A stretch of 64,000 nucleotides of DNA from Tetramitus jugosus. Its lineage: Eukaryota; Heterolobosea; Eutetramitea; Acrasida; Vahlkampfiidae. The notes under the pieces are model-generated. The model ran no database searches, was not told the DNA's origin, and saw nothing but the letters and a program-made list of their open reading frames with translations. The stretch spans positions 124,001 to 188,000 of the forward strand of contig OW569359.1 in NCBI GenBank assembly GCA_937625935.1. The letters run 5' to 3'. This document shows positions 30,893 to 38,957 of the stretch, in pieces (within the stretch, counting starts at the first letter, position 1; each line of letters starts with the position of its first letter). A program made the position numbers and the translations under genes.

Positions 30893-32308
30893 TTACGCCT
30901 CCAATTCGTCCTCTTCTTGTTCGATCATCTCATATCTCATCACCTGCAAAAAGATTTCTTCATTCTGAAACAGAATATTGTTCACTTGATCAATCACTGC
31001 TCTGCAAGTGTCAATCGTCTTATAGGATCTCTTAGGAGCAGCTCTATCAATCTCTAGAGATGTCTTTATCCAATTGTTGGTTGAGTACTCTAGCGGTGAC
31101 ACGTCTGCAAAATCTTCTGGATTCTCTAATAGATACTTATCCAGCGTAGGCACATTACTCATATTCTTCTTCTTCATGGCTTCGAACACTTGAAAGTGGG
31201 CAATAGGTGTATGGTTGTAATCGAATCCGAACCACCACATATCATCTGCCTTAATACCACAAAATTCAACATATTGCTCCTCACTCGGGAAGAAACTCTT
31301 CTTCAATGATCCGCGCTTCATCTTACCGGAAAATGTGAGCTTGTTCAGGGTTAAATCATTCACCGAACCCAAATACTGTATCATTGTGTGCGATTGCTCG
31401 AATAAAATACTCTGACTGTCCGCTGGTATACCTATGAAACACTTCCACACCTGAAACGATTCATCTCTCACAATCTTTGCCCACCTGTCCCTCGACTCAG
31501 TCATATCAAACAATAACAATTGATCCGTTGGATCAATGTCTTGATTAGAACTCAAAACCTTCAAAATATGCTCATCTGAACGATCCATTTTCCAAATGTA
31601 ACAGCTCGACAATGCAGAATCAGCCAATTGTTTCACTTCAGATGTCCACTCAAAATGCAATAACTGACTTTGACTCAAAAATTGAACCAAATCTTCCAAG
31701 CTCTGATGATTCAACACCACAGCCTTATCCTCTGTATCTGATGACGACTTTACAACCAAGGAAAACTCGTTTGCCGATCGACAATTCTCACTCAATGAGT
31801 CCCACTCGAACGGATTATTGAAAATCAAGACGCGATCATTCTCAATCGACAAGCAACCAAACGGAAACGGCTTTCCTATGCGCACTTGACCTGATCCACC
31901 ATCATACTCTAACCATTTTGCTAATTTGTGTAACACAATTGTGGATGATGATGACAAGGACAGCAATTGAGACCATTGTGGCATCAAACTCAACATGTGC
32001 TCCAGTTCTTCAACCGATGACAAATCATAATTCAATTCATTGTGTCGTATTTGAATGATTTCGTCCGGATACAGGATGTCAATGAAAAGGTTCACTTTGG
32101 GCGACGAGTTGTCATCATTGTACTCGAATGTCAATGTTTCATTTTCGTCCTCTTCTTCATCTAGTTGTTCAGCAACATCTTGTTGTTCTTCTGTGTCTTG
32201 AGCTTTATATTTGACTTCTTCCGTCCTTGTTGTTGGAGAAGGAGGAGGATTGCTTGTGACAGTGGGAGCACCCAACAGTCGTGTCAACTTTAAAACCATA
32301 AACTCCAT
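30893..32308 (-). CDS. Hypothetical protein with acidic N-terminal linker
   Basis: The 471-residue frame from the ATG at 32308 is uninterrupted and has normal coding composition. Residues 15 to 65 are proline- then glutamate-rich. From about residue 70 the sequence is a regular alpha/beta mix with blocks such as LFIDILYPDEIIQIRHNELNY, QVRIGKPFPFGCL and DDMWWFGFDYNH, the last near residue 365. This could be an adaptor or a diverged enzyme. No catalytic motif, membrane helix or signal peptide is seen, and I do not recognise the family. It is transcribed divergently from the small C2HC zinc-finger gene at 32449. Confidence 0.75.
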   Translation of the reverse strand: MEFMVLKLTRLLGAPTVTSNPPPSPTTRTEEVKYKAQDTEEQQDVAEQLDEEEDENETLTFEYNDDNSSPKVNLFIDILYPDEIIQIRHNELNYDLSSVEELEHMLSLMPQWSQLLSLSSSSTIVLHKLAKWLEYDGGSGQVRIGKPFPFGCLSIENDRVLIFNNPFEWDSLSENCRSANEFSLVVKSSSDTEDKAVVLNHQSLEDLVQFLSQSQLLHFEWTSEVKQLADSALSSCYIWKMDRSDEHILKVLSSNQDIDPTDQLLLFDMTESRDRWAKIVRDESFQVWKCFIGIPADSQSILFEQSHTMIQYLGSVNDLTLNKLTFSGKMKRGSLKKSFFPSEEQYVEFCGIKADDMWWFGFDYNHTPIAHFQVFEAMKKKNMSNVPTLDKYLLENPEDFADVSPLEYSTNNWIKTSLEIDRAAPKRSYKTIDTCRAVIDQVNNILFQNEEIFLQVMRYEMIEQEEDELEA

Positions 32309-32448
32309 GATTAATGTTGTTTGATGTGTGTTTCTGTGGTGTTGTGTGAAATTTCACAATATCAGAGAGGAGAAATAAATGAACAACCAAGATCAGCTTT
32401 CGTCAAAATTTTACGTTTTATGTTTTTTGTTGTTATTATGCTTACATC

Positions 32449-32705
32449 ATGTACACTGCAACGCATTGCCATTGTCCACATTGTGACAAAGGGCATTGCT
32501 TGTCTGTCCCGAATCAGTTGAATTGGGGTTTTCATTCGACACTTTGACTCATGGAACTGATCGGTACAGCAATACAGCGCTCGATTCACACTTCAAAACT
32601 TGCCAAAAATGTCAAACAATCACTCCAAACTCAACAACACCAAAGGAGATTCAGTATTCTATCACTTTGCTCAATAATTTGAGTGACAGTGAGAGTTATA
32701 GTTGA
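32449..32705 (+). CDS. Small C2HC zinc-finger protein (two exons)
   Basis: An ATG at 32449 opens MYTATHCHCPHCDKGHC; the frame then needs a shift. Removing 32502..32569 (68 bases, GT to TACAG) joins it to FNTALDSHFKTCQKCQTIT and gives a 62-residue protein ending at 32705. The product has CPHC, then F, L, H and C in exactly the C2HC spacing (CxxC-x12-HxxxC), followed by another CxxC. An alternative 50-base intron (32528..32577) also restores the frame but spoils this spacing. Such fingers bind metal and often sit in nuclear or ciliary proteins. The gene overlaps by 10 bases the 3' end of the convergent G3BP-like gene. Confidence 0.5.
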
Positions 32706-34495
32706 TTGTTGTCCTTGCTTTCCGAAGCAGGTTCAGCACTGTTTGCCGCAGTGTTGTCAGGCTTGAATGTCCTCTTTGGTCGTCCACTGATTGGCTTCTC
32801 TGGCTTCTCACGTCTGCTGTGTTCGCTCACAGAGACAGTGTGACCTGCAACTGGGATTTCCTTGTCCTTGACTGCTTGTTGGACGGCTTGTTGAGTCTTG
32901 AAGAAGATCAATGCATAGCCCAGCTTGATGAAACCTTGCTTCTTCTCATTAGCCTTGGCACCATTGTTCATATCAACAATCTCACCGTACTTGGAGAATG
33001 CATCCTTCAAGTCTTGATCGGTGGTGCTTGGGTCAACTCGGGCAACATACAAACCAAACTTGTCCTCGGAGCTCATGGCAAACTTTGGCTTGAATTCACC
33101 ATCTGGCTTGACACCTCTTGGACCCTTCTTTCTCTTTTCGAATGGCTTCTCACCATCGGCATTTGGAGTAGCTGGAGTGCTGGTAGCGCTGTCACTTCTC
33201 TCCTTCTTGAAAAAGTCGCCCTTCTTTGACTTGCCAGTCTCAGTCTTTGTCTCAGTCTTTTGATCAGCAGCAACGGCAGCAACTGCAGCGGTAGCAGCTG
33301 GTTTGGCTTCCTTGGTAGTTTCCTTCTTCTCCTTCTTGAACTTCTTCTTTTGTTCAGTGGCTGGTTGAGCATTGTTGGCTTCACGACCGACAATGGAAGC
33401 ATAAGTACTTGGAACAGCAGGCTTTTCTTCCTCTTTTGGCTTTTGCTCTTGCTCTTGTGCAGGGGCGCTCTGAGCAGCCTTCTTATCTTCTCTTGCTCTT
33501 CTTGGCTTCTTCTGATGCTTTGGCTCAGCTGGAGCTTGCTCAGTAGATGGAGTTGCAGGGGTAGCAGTCTGTTCCTTTTGTTGTTGCTTGGTAGATGATT
33601 CTTGTGCAGCAGCAGTAGTTGTGGTCACAGGTGCACTCTCTGGAGTAGTTGCCTTGTTGGTCTTCTTGGTTGGTCTTCTGCTAGGCTTCTTCTTGTCAGT
33701 GTAAGCGGCAGCAGCAGTGGATGACTTTGCTGGTGCAGTTTCGGCAGCAACAAGATCTTCCTTGTCAGATGAGATGGACTTTGTTTCACTCATGGAATCA
33801 CCATTGAGTGCACTGTCAGAGCTCAACACATCTTCTTGATCCAATTGACCAGCACTGACGACACTTCCTTCACCAAGAGTAGCAACAGTACTGTCTTCTT
33901 CAGCACTGTCACGAGTGGAGGATGATGCTGCTGAAAGTGACTCAGCACTCAAGACATGAGAACTCAATGATCTCTTGAGTTCAGTAATTCTCAAAATATC
34001 ATTGCAAACATAGTAACCATTCTTTTGAGGGGCCAAAATGAATGATTGACTAAAGTGAACAATTTCAACGTGTTGAGCATTGAACAGGGAACCATTGACC
34101 AACACGAGGACAGAGCTGGCCAATGATGACTGGCATTCAACCATGTGAAGCTTCACCTTTACATTCTTTGCGATTCCATTCGTAAACTCAGCCAACGCAC
34201 CAGAGATGGCATCACCAGTGTAATGCTTCACATCTGCACCATCAAAGCAATGAGTAACTTGAGATGCACGCTTATAGAGCAAAGAAAGCTTTTGTGGCTT
34301 TTGAGTCAGAGTACCATAGTAAGAATGGATGAAAGAAGCACCAATTTCACTTGTAGAGTATGCGTTTGGAGTGGTAGGTGTGGTTGGAGTAGGTGTGGTA
34401 CTGGTGGTAGTAGGTGGTGATGGGGTAGTGGTGGCTGCTGTGGTAGGAGCAGGTGAGGTTGTGGTGGCTGCACTGTTGGCGGATTTCTTGGTCAT
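32696..34495 (-). CDS. G3BP-like RNA-binding protein: NTF2-like domain plus RRM
   Basis: The ATG at 34495 follows GTT/CAA repeats and starts a 599-residue protein; the frame is open further upstream without a convincing start. Residues about 40 to 175 form an NTF2-like domain (FIHSYYGTLTQKP, then VECQSSLASSVLVLVNGSL and FSQSFILAPQKNGYYVCNDILR). A long alanine/threonine/glutamate/lysine-rich linker follows. An RRM (about 480 to 565) has RNP-like strands FGLYVARVDPST and GYALIFF. The tail is basic. NTF2-linker-RRM is the G3BP/Bre5 layout: cytoplasmic proteins that bind mRNA and the ubiquitin protease USP10/Ubp3 and nucleate stress granules. In animals an acidic linker then RGG tail regulates condensation; here the linker is of mixed charge. 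Confidence 0.85.
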   Translation of the reverse strand: MTKKSANSAATTTSPAPTTAATTTPSPPTTTSTTPTPTTPTTPNAYSTSEIGASFIHSYYGTLTQKPQKLSLLYKRASQVTHCFDGADVKHYTGDAISGALAEFTNGIAKNVKVKLHMVECQSSLASSVLVLVNGSLFNAQHVEIVHFSQSFILAPQKNGYYVCNDILRITELKRSLSSHVLSAESLSAASSSTRDSAEEDSTVATLGEGSVVSAGQLDQEDVLSSDSALNGDSMSETKSISSDKEDLVAAETAPAKSSTAAAAYTDKKKPSRRPTKKTNKATTPESAPVTTTTAAAQESSTKQQQKEQTATPATPSTEQAPAEPKHQKKPRRAREDKKAAQSAPAQEQEQKPKEEEKPAVPSTYASIVGREANNAQPATEQKKKFKKEKKETTKEAKPAATAAVAAVAADQKTETKTETGKSKKGDFFKKERSDSATSTPATPNADGEKPFEKRKKGPRGVKPDGEFKPKFAMSSEDKFGLYVARVDPSTTDQDLKDAFSKYGEIVDMNNGAKANEKKQGFIKLGYALIFFKTQQAVQQAVKDKEIPVAGHTVSVSEHSRREKPEKPISGRPKRTFKPDNTAANSAEPASESKDNNQL

Positions 34496-35045
34496 GATGC
34501 TTGTTGTTGTTGTGTTAATTGATTTTCGAAGAAGAAAATTTTTTGATCTTGTTTGTTTTTGAGAAGAAAATTTGTCGTATTGTTGTTGTGAGGCGGGAAG
34601 GAACTCTTTGGACACCAAAAAAATGTGGTCTCTGGAAAGCGTTTTGGGGGTGGTAAAAGCTTTGAGGTTGTTTTTTTGTGAGCTTGTTTTGGGGTAGTTG
34701 TGGCTTCTTTGCTCTTTTTTGTGAGTGAATGAATACGTGTGATTTTGCGTGATTCAACTTGGAGTGGTATTCGCCCAAGCTCATGGCCGCCAAAATTCGT
34801 GCAGCGAACAGGGACCTTGAGTGAAAAATTTGATTGTGTACATTTGGTGGTTGAATGCTTTCCGATTACAACGCTGGGATTCGAAAATTCCTTGGCGGGA
34901 TTTTGGTGTGTGAATTTACAAGATTAATTTGATGTTTGAGATGAATGAGTTTTTGTATTTGAAAAACTTTGAGTTATATACACTTGCTTGAGCGTTCAAC
35001 GGACAACATTGGACGGACCAGTTCTCTTTGGCATAAGATGAATAA
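34496..35045. promoter_or_regulatory. Gap between kinesin-14 3' end and G3BP-like gene start
   Basis: The 550-base gap lies between two minus-strand genes and should hold the G3BP promoter and kinesin 3' UTR. CAA repeats on the minus strand (34501 to 34514) precede the G3BP start. No RNA gene is recognised. Confidence 0.35.
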
Positions 35046-37355
35046 TTACTTGATTCTTCTCTGTGCAACGCCAATGTCACATCCGTTGACCTTTGCAGCG
35101 AATCGCAAACTGCATAGAGTTTCACCTGCCGAAGGTTCTTCAGGTCCAACATTGACAAACATGAGGCACTTGCCTTCTCCGTCCAGGTAAGGTTGCAGCA
35201 GATAGGTGAGCTTGGAGTTTCTGTATGGCACATGTTGAGCCTTCTTTGACAATGCAAAGATGACATCTCCCAAACAAGAGAGCGAGCTGTTAATGTGTTT
35301 TGTTTCCTTCATTCTATCACCAACAGCACCAGAGCTGTTCAATCTTTCAGAACCGGCAAGATCAATCAAGTTCAAGACACCATGAGTTCTTTGCTTGGTT
35401 TCAGAGTTCATACCATGGATAGACAAGGTAAACACAGAGTGAGATCGAGAAGATCTCTCATTCATGTTGGTGCTAGCAACACTTCTATTCTTAGTGGCCC
35501 TTCTCAATAGAGACATCACTTCTTCTGGGCTGGACACTTGTTCCGTGATCAAGTTTGTGACAGATGCAACACCATTATCGTGCTTGATATCAAGCTTGGT
35601 CTCAGTCTTGGAGTTGTTGGCAGGTGCCAGCAAGTCACGAATGCTCTCATTGTAAATTTCCAAATAGGTGACACTCACATTGTAGGACCATTGCTTGAAC
35701 TCTCTCATACTCTTCTTCACTTCAATTGTATGGAAGATCTTTCTGACAGATTGTGGAATCACACCAGGATTCGAGGCTACACCCTCCATTGTATAAGTTT
35801 TGCCACTGCCTGTTTGGCCATAGGCAAATATGGAAACCTTGTAACCATCCAAGGCACTCTGTACGAGCTGAGAAATTTCGTTGAAGACAGATTCTTGACT
35901 ACTTTCAGCGCCAAACACCTTGTCAAAGTTAAAGTTCATCTTCTTATCCTTTTGGTTGACAGCGACCAAATTGTCACACTCTTGCCAAGAAACAACATTG
36001 GTAGCAGCGTCATTACTACTCGCTGGTCTAATACGACAGAATACACGGATATTACCCTTCAATTCAATGATGGTATTGTGAAGGAGACGTCTTTCTTCCT
36101 CACCCAACACCAATTGTTGCTCTAATGATTGCAATTCAGCCAACTTCTCTTTCAATGTGTTTTCCATTTGTTCAATCTTCTCCTTTTGATTCTTGCATGT
36201 GCTCTCTGAGAAGTCAAGGTCAATCTTGAGTGTTCTGTTTTCATTTTGCAATTGGTTCATGACTCTTTCATGCTCCATCTTTGTGTTTCTGTTAATCTTG
36301 TCGAAGTCGTCCTTCAAATTACGAGTTTGCTTCTCTTGCTCATCGCGCAAGGTTTCAACTTCCAACACGTGCTCCCTTCTTTGGCTATCCATCTTGGATT
36401 CAAGATCAATCTTCTCTCTTCTGTGTCTAGAGTCATCTTCTTCTCTATCCTTTTGGATACGGGCAGCGCGGTCTTCCAAAGCATTGTAGCGCTCTCTAAG
36501 GGCTCTGTGGTCGCGTTGAGAGTCCTCCAATTCTCTATTTGTCCTCTCAAGTTGAGATTGAAGCAGAACAGCTTGAGCGCTCATCTCATTTAACTTACGA
36601 GCCACTTCAGCATTGACACCCTCTGCTGCTTTCAGAGTATCTCTTTCCAATACAGCTCTTTGATATTGCTCCTTCAAGTCATCATAGTTGACTTGAATTT
36701 GTTGGCACTTGAATTCCTTCTCAGACAATTCTTCTCTCAGGTTCAAAAGTTCTTCTTCTCTTGCATTTTGTTCTTCTTGCTTTTGTCTTGCAATTGCACT
36801 TGCTTGTGGTCCTCTTCTTGTTGTTGTAGATGTTGTCGAGACAGGTGTTCGAGCACTGGTGACACCAGGTCTAGTCGTACCAACTCTTGAAGTGTTGGTT
36901 CTGCTTGTGGTTGATGCAGCTGTCGTTGTTGATCTGACGCTCGAAGTATTGAGACGACTCGTGTTCATTGCACCTGCTCTCGATGTGTTCAAAGTGCTTC
37001 TTGAAGTAATATTGCCCCCAACTCTTGATGTATTAGTTGCACCAGCACCAACTCTTGAAGTGTTCGTAGCACCAGTGCCAACTCTTGACGTGTTTACTCT
37101 CGAAGTGTTCATTAGTCTCGATCCTGCTGTAGTTGTTGTGTTACCTCTAGGGACAGGTGCATCAAGCAATGGCTTTGCCTTTTGTGGTGTACGAACGGCA
37201 GTAATTGTCTTATTGTCAGACTCCATTCTTCGCTTCTTGCAATCGTTTGCATAGTCAGCATAAGCAAAGGCGTTCGAAGATGGAAGGTTTGTGTCGAGCT
37301 CAGCAAGAGCACCAGTACGTTTTTGACCTCTAGGTGATGATAGATGGTTCATCAT
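35046..37355 (-). CDS. Kinesin-14, C-terminal motor
   Basis: This 769-residue protein from the ATG at 37355 has the minus-end kinesin layout. The basic head (1 to about 190) contains NTSRVG-type repeats that may bind microtubules. A long coiled coil spans about 195 to 420. The kinesin-14 neck motif GNIRVFCRIRP opens the motor domain. Key sites are the P-loop GQTGSGKT (about residue 512), switch I in NERSSRSHSVF, and switch II DLAGSER. The motor ends with LRFAAKVNGCDIG. Kinesin-14 proteins crosslink and slide spindle microtubules in mitosis. No introns. Confidence 0.95.
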   Translation of the reverse strand: MMNHLSSPRGQKRTGALAELDTNLPSSNAFAYADYANDCKKRRMESDNKTITAVRTPQKAKPLLDAPVPRGNTTTTAGSRLMNTSRVNTSRVGTGATNTSRVGAGATNTSRVGGNITSRSTLNTSRAGAMNTSRLNTSSVRSTTTAASTTSRTNTSRVGTTRPGVTSARTPVSTTSTTTRRGPQASAIARQKQEEQNAREEELLNLREELSEKEFKCQQIQVNYDDLKEQYQRAVLERDTLKAAEGVNAEVARKLNEMSAQAVLLQSQLERTNRELEDSQRDHRALRERYNALEDRAARIQKDREEDDSRHRREKIDLESKMDSQRREHVLEVETLRDEQEKQTRNLKDDFDKINRNTKMEHERVMNQLQNENRTLKIDLDFSESTCKNQKEKIEQMENTLKEKLAELQSLEQQLVLGEEERRLLHNTIIELKGNIRVFCRIRPASSNDAATNVVSWQECDNLVAVNQKDKKMNFNFDKVFGAESSQESVFNEISQLVQSALDGYKVSIFAYGQTGSGKTYTMEGVASNPGVIPQSVRKIFHTIEVKKSMREFKQWSYNVSVTYLEIYNESIRDLLAPANNSKTETKLDIKHDNGVASVTNLITEQVSSPEEVMSLLRRATKNRSVASTNMNERSSRSHSVFTLSIHGMNSETKQRTHGVLNLIDLAGSERLNSSGAVGDRMKETKHINSSLSCLGDVIFALSKKAQHVPYRNSKLTYLLQPYLDGEGKCLMFVNVGPEEPSAGETLCSLRFAAKVNGCDIGVAQRRIK
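36850..37125 (-). repeat. NTSRVG coding repeats in the kinesin-14 head
   Basis: About nine imperfect copies of an N-T-S-R-V/A/L unit occur in tandem (protein residues about 78 to 170), with alanine, glycine and threonine spacers. Spacing is mostly 6 to 13 residues. Confidence 0.8.
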
Positions 37356-37505
37356 GATTGATCAATCGCTTTAGAGTGAGTTGGAATATTGGTTGTTAGT
37401 GTAATGTTGTTTTTTAAAGTTGAATTTGGAGCTCATAAATTTTTTGGTGTTCCTAACGGTAAGAGGAATTGGAGGTAACGTCATGATTTTAAAATTGGCG
37501 GGAAG

Positions 37506-38939
37506 TTATTGGCGGTGATTCACAACCATATCGGAAAGGAACGAGTCATAGTGGGGAGCCATTCCAGATTGCCAGTCAAAACGCGATACCTTCATTGACT
37601 CTCCGAGTTCCTGTACCTGCTGTAGAGCTTGGTTTGGATGGTTCAATGCCCAGGAAAGCTTTTCCACAAGCTCATTGAAGTTAGAGTACAAGAATTGCTC
37701 ATGCATACGTTGGGGTATCAATTCTGGGTAGCTCAGTCTGTTTGGTAACACCGGAAAGGTGTTGTGATAGATATTTTCAATCATTGAGATTCCAAAAAAC
37801 TCGTGGTTAGCCGTGGAAGCTGTGCACACGGCTTCATCGAGTAGTGAGTGGTATTGTTCTAAGTCTGCATATCCGCAATGAACAATGTTGTCCTTGATGG
37901 GGTTGATATTCTTTTCAAATTGTTGATGAGTAGATTGAGAACGATGAAAACTTTCTCCACATATTGCCAGCCTATACTTGGCACTATTGGAGGAAGATAT
38001 CTCTTGGAGTGCTCTGACAAATTGGAGAGGGTCTTTGTCATACTCCCACCTCTGATTCCAGATGATTAATGGCACTGGATTAGGTTTCGTTTTTGTAGAA
38101 TCTCCTTGTCGATGTGTATCCTTGGCGTGTTGGGACAACTCTACTCCCACGTAAAGAACCTGGGACTTACTTCTAATATAGTCAACTGTGTGCAACAACT
38201 TCTCATCTCTGTTACTATTGAGGTACTTTGGTAGACGTTCGAACCAATTCTCTAAATGGAATTTCGAGTTAAACAGTACAACATCACTTGCCATCTGACT
38301 CTTGTAGTTTATGTCAATGAACTGTGATTCTCTGTGGCCATTGTTCCTTCTGAAAACACCCTGACTTGCATCGGTTGGCTCCGGATATGTCAGCTGATTC
38401 TCGTGCATGTAAGTAGCCAGACACGTTCGATCAAAATTAATGAACCGTCTGGACTGAGCCACAAAGCTAGACATATCAAGCATGTCCGTGCCTATAATGA
38501 TATCAAAATGAAAATTCGAATCCCCGGATGTCCTTCTTCTCTCCTGCATATACTTTACATACTGTTCTGACAGCGAAAGGCCACCCAATTTCATTCGTTG
38601 TTTCCAGTACTGACCCGTCATGGACAATACAACCAGATTATGATTTGTATACTTGGAATAACCAGAGATATGGGCCCTATGACTACCAGTATGATACGGA
38701 GACAAGAAGCAAATATTGAGAGGGTTGTCAGATGTGGCAGATGCCCGAATCTTTCCACTCATGCATTGCAACTTTGAAACAGAATATGTCTGGCATCGGG
38801 AGATCCGAGAATCGAGCAACCAACGTTGGTGGTCAGTCATCATCAGGTGTTGTACAGCACGGGCATTGGGCAAAAGTTGATTGGCAATGGCTTTTTTCAT
38901 ACTGTTGTTTTGATCGATTTTTATTGAGTGAAGTTGCAT
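37506..38939 (-). CDS. tRNA-queuosine mannosyltransferase (GTDC1/QTMAN family)
   Basis: The ATG at 38939 starts a 477-residue protein; an internal ATG at 38900 is an alternative. The N-terminal GT-B half has FLSPYHTGSHRAHI (family motif for the first strand and loop) and FDIIIGTDMLD. The conserved YMHENQLTYP and VLFNSKFHLENW blocks match human GTDC1, as do IWNQRWEYDKDP and the ANHEFFGISMIE donor-site helix, where the family has KHEFFGVAMLE. Characterised members transfer mannose from GDP-mannose to queuosine in tRNA-Asp in the cytoplasm. The gene starts 18 bases after the end of the ABCG transporter on the same strand. The mannose role is inferred from the family. Confidence 0.88.
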   Translation of the reverse strand: MQLHSIKIDQNNSMKKAIANQLLPNARAVQHLMMTDHQRWLLDSRISRCQTYSVSKLQCMSGKIRASATSDNPLNICFLSPYHTGSHRAHISGYSKYTNHNLVVLSMTGQYWKQRMKLGGLSLSEQYVKYMQERRRTSGDSNFHFDIIIGTDMLDMSSFVAQSRRFINFDRTCLATYMHENQLTYPEPTDASQGVFRRNNGHRESQFIDINYKSQMASDVVLFNSKFHLENWFERLPKYLNSNRDEKLLHTVDYIRSKSQVLYVGVELSQHAKDTHRQGDSTKTKPNPVPLIIWNQRWEYDKDPLQFVRALQEISSSNSAKYRLAICGESFHRSQSTHQQFEKNINPIKDNIVHCGYADLEQYHSLLDEAVCTASTANHEFFGISMIENIYHNTFPVLPNRLSYPELIPQRMHEQFLYSNFNELVEKLSWALNHPNQALQQVQELGESMKVSRFDWQSGMAPHYDSFLSDMVVNHRQ

Positions 38940-38957
38940 GGACAAAATGCAATGGAA

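Noticed and set aside
30893-31057. Plus-strand frames antisense to the hypothetical gene at 30893
   Set aside because: They lie in the mirror of its C terminus with no start context.
32702-33598. Two plus-strand frames of 175 and 112 codons
   Set aside because: They are antisense to the G3BP-like coding region and have the low-complexity leucine/serine pattern of its complement.
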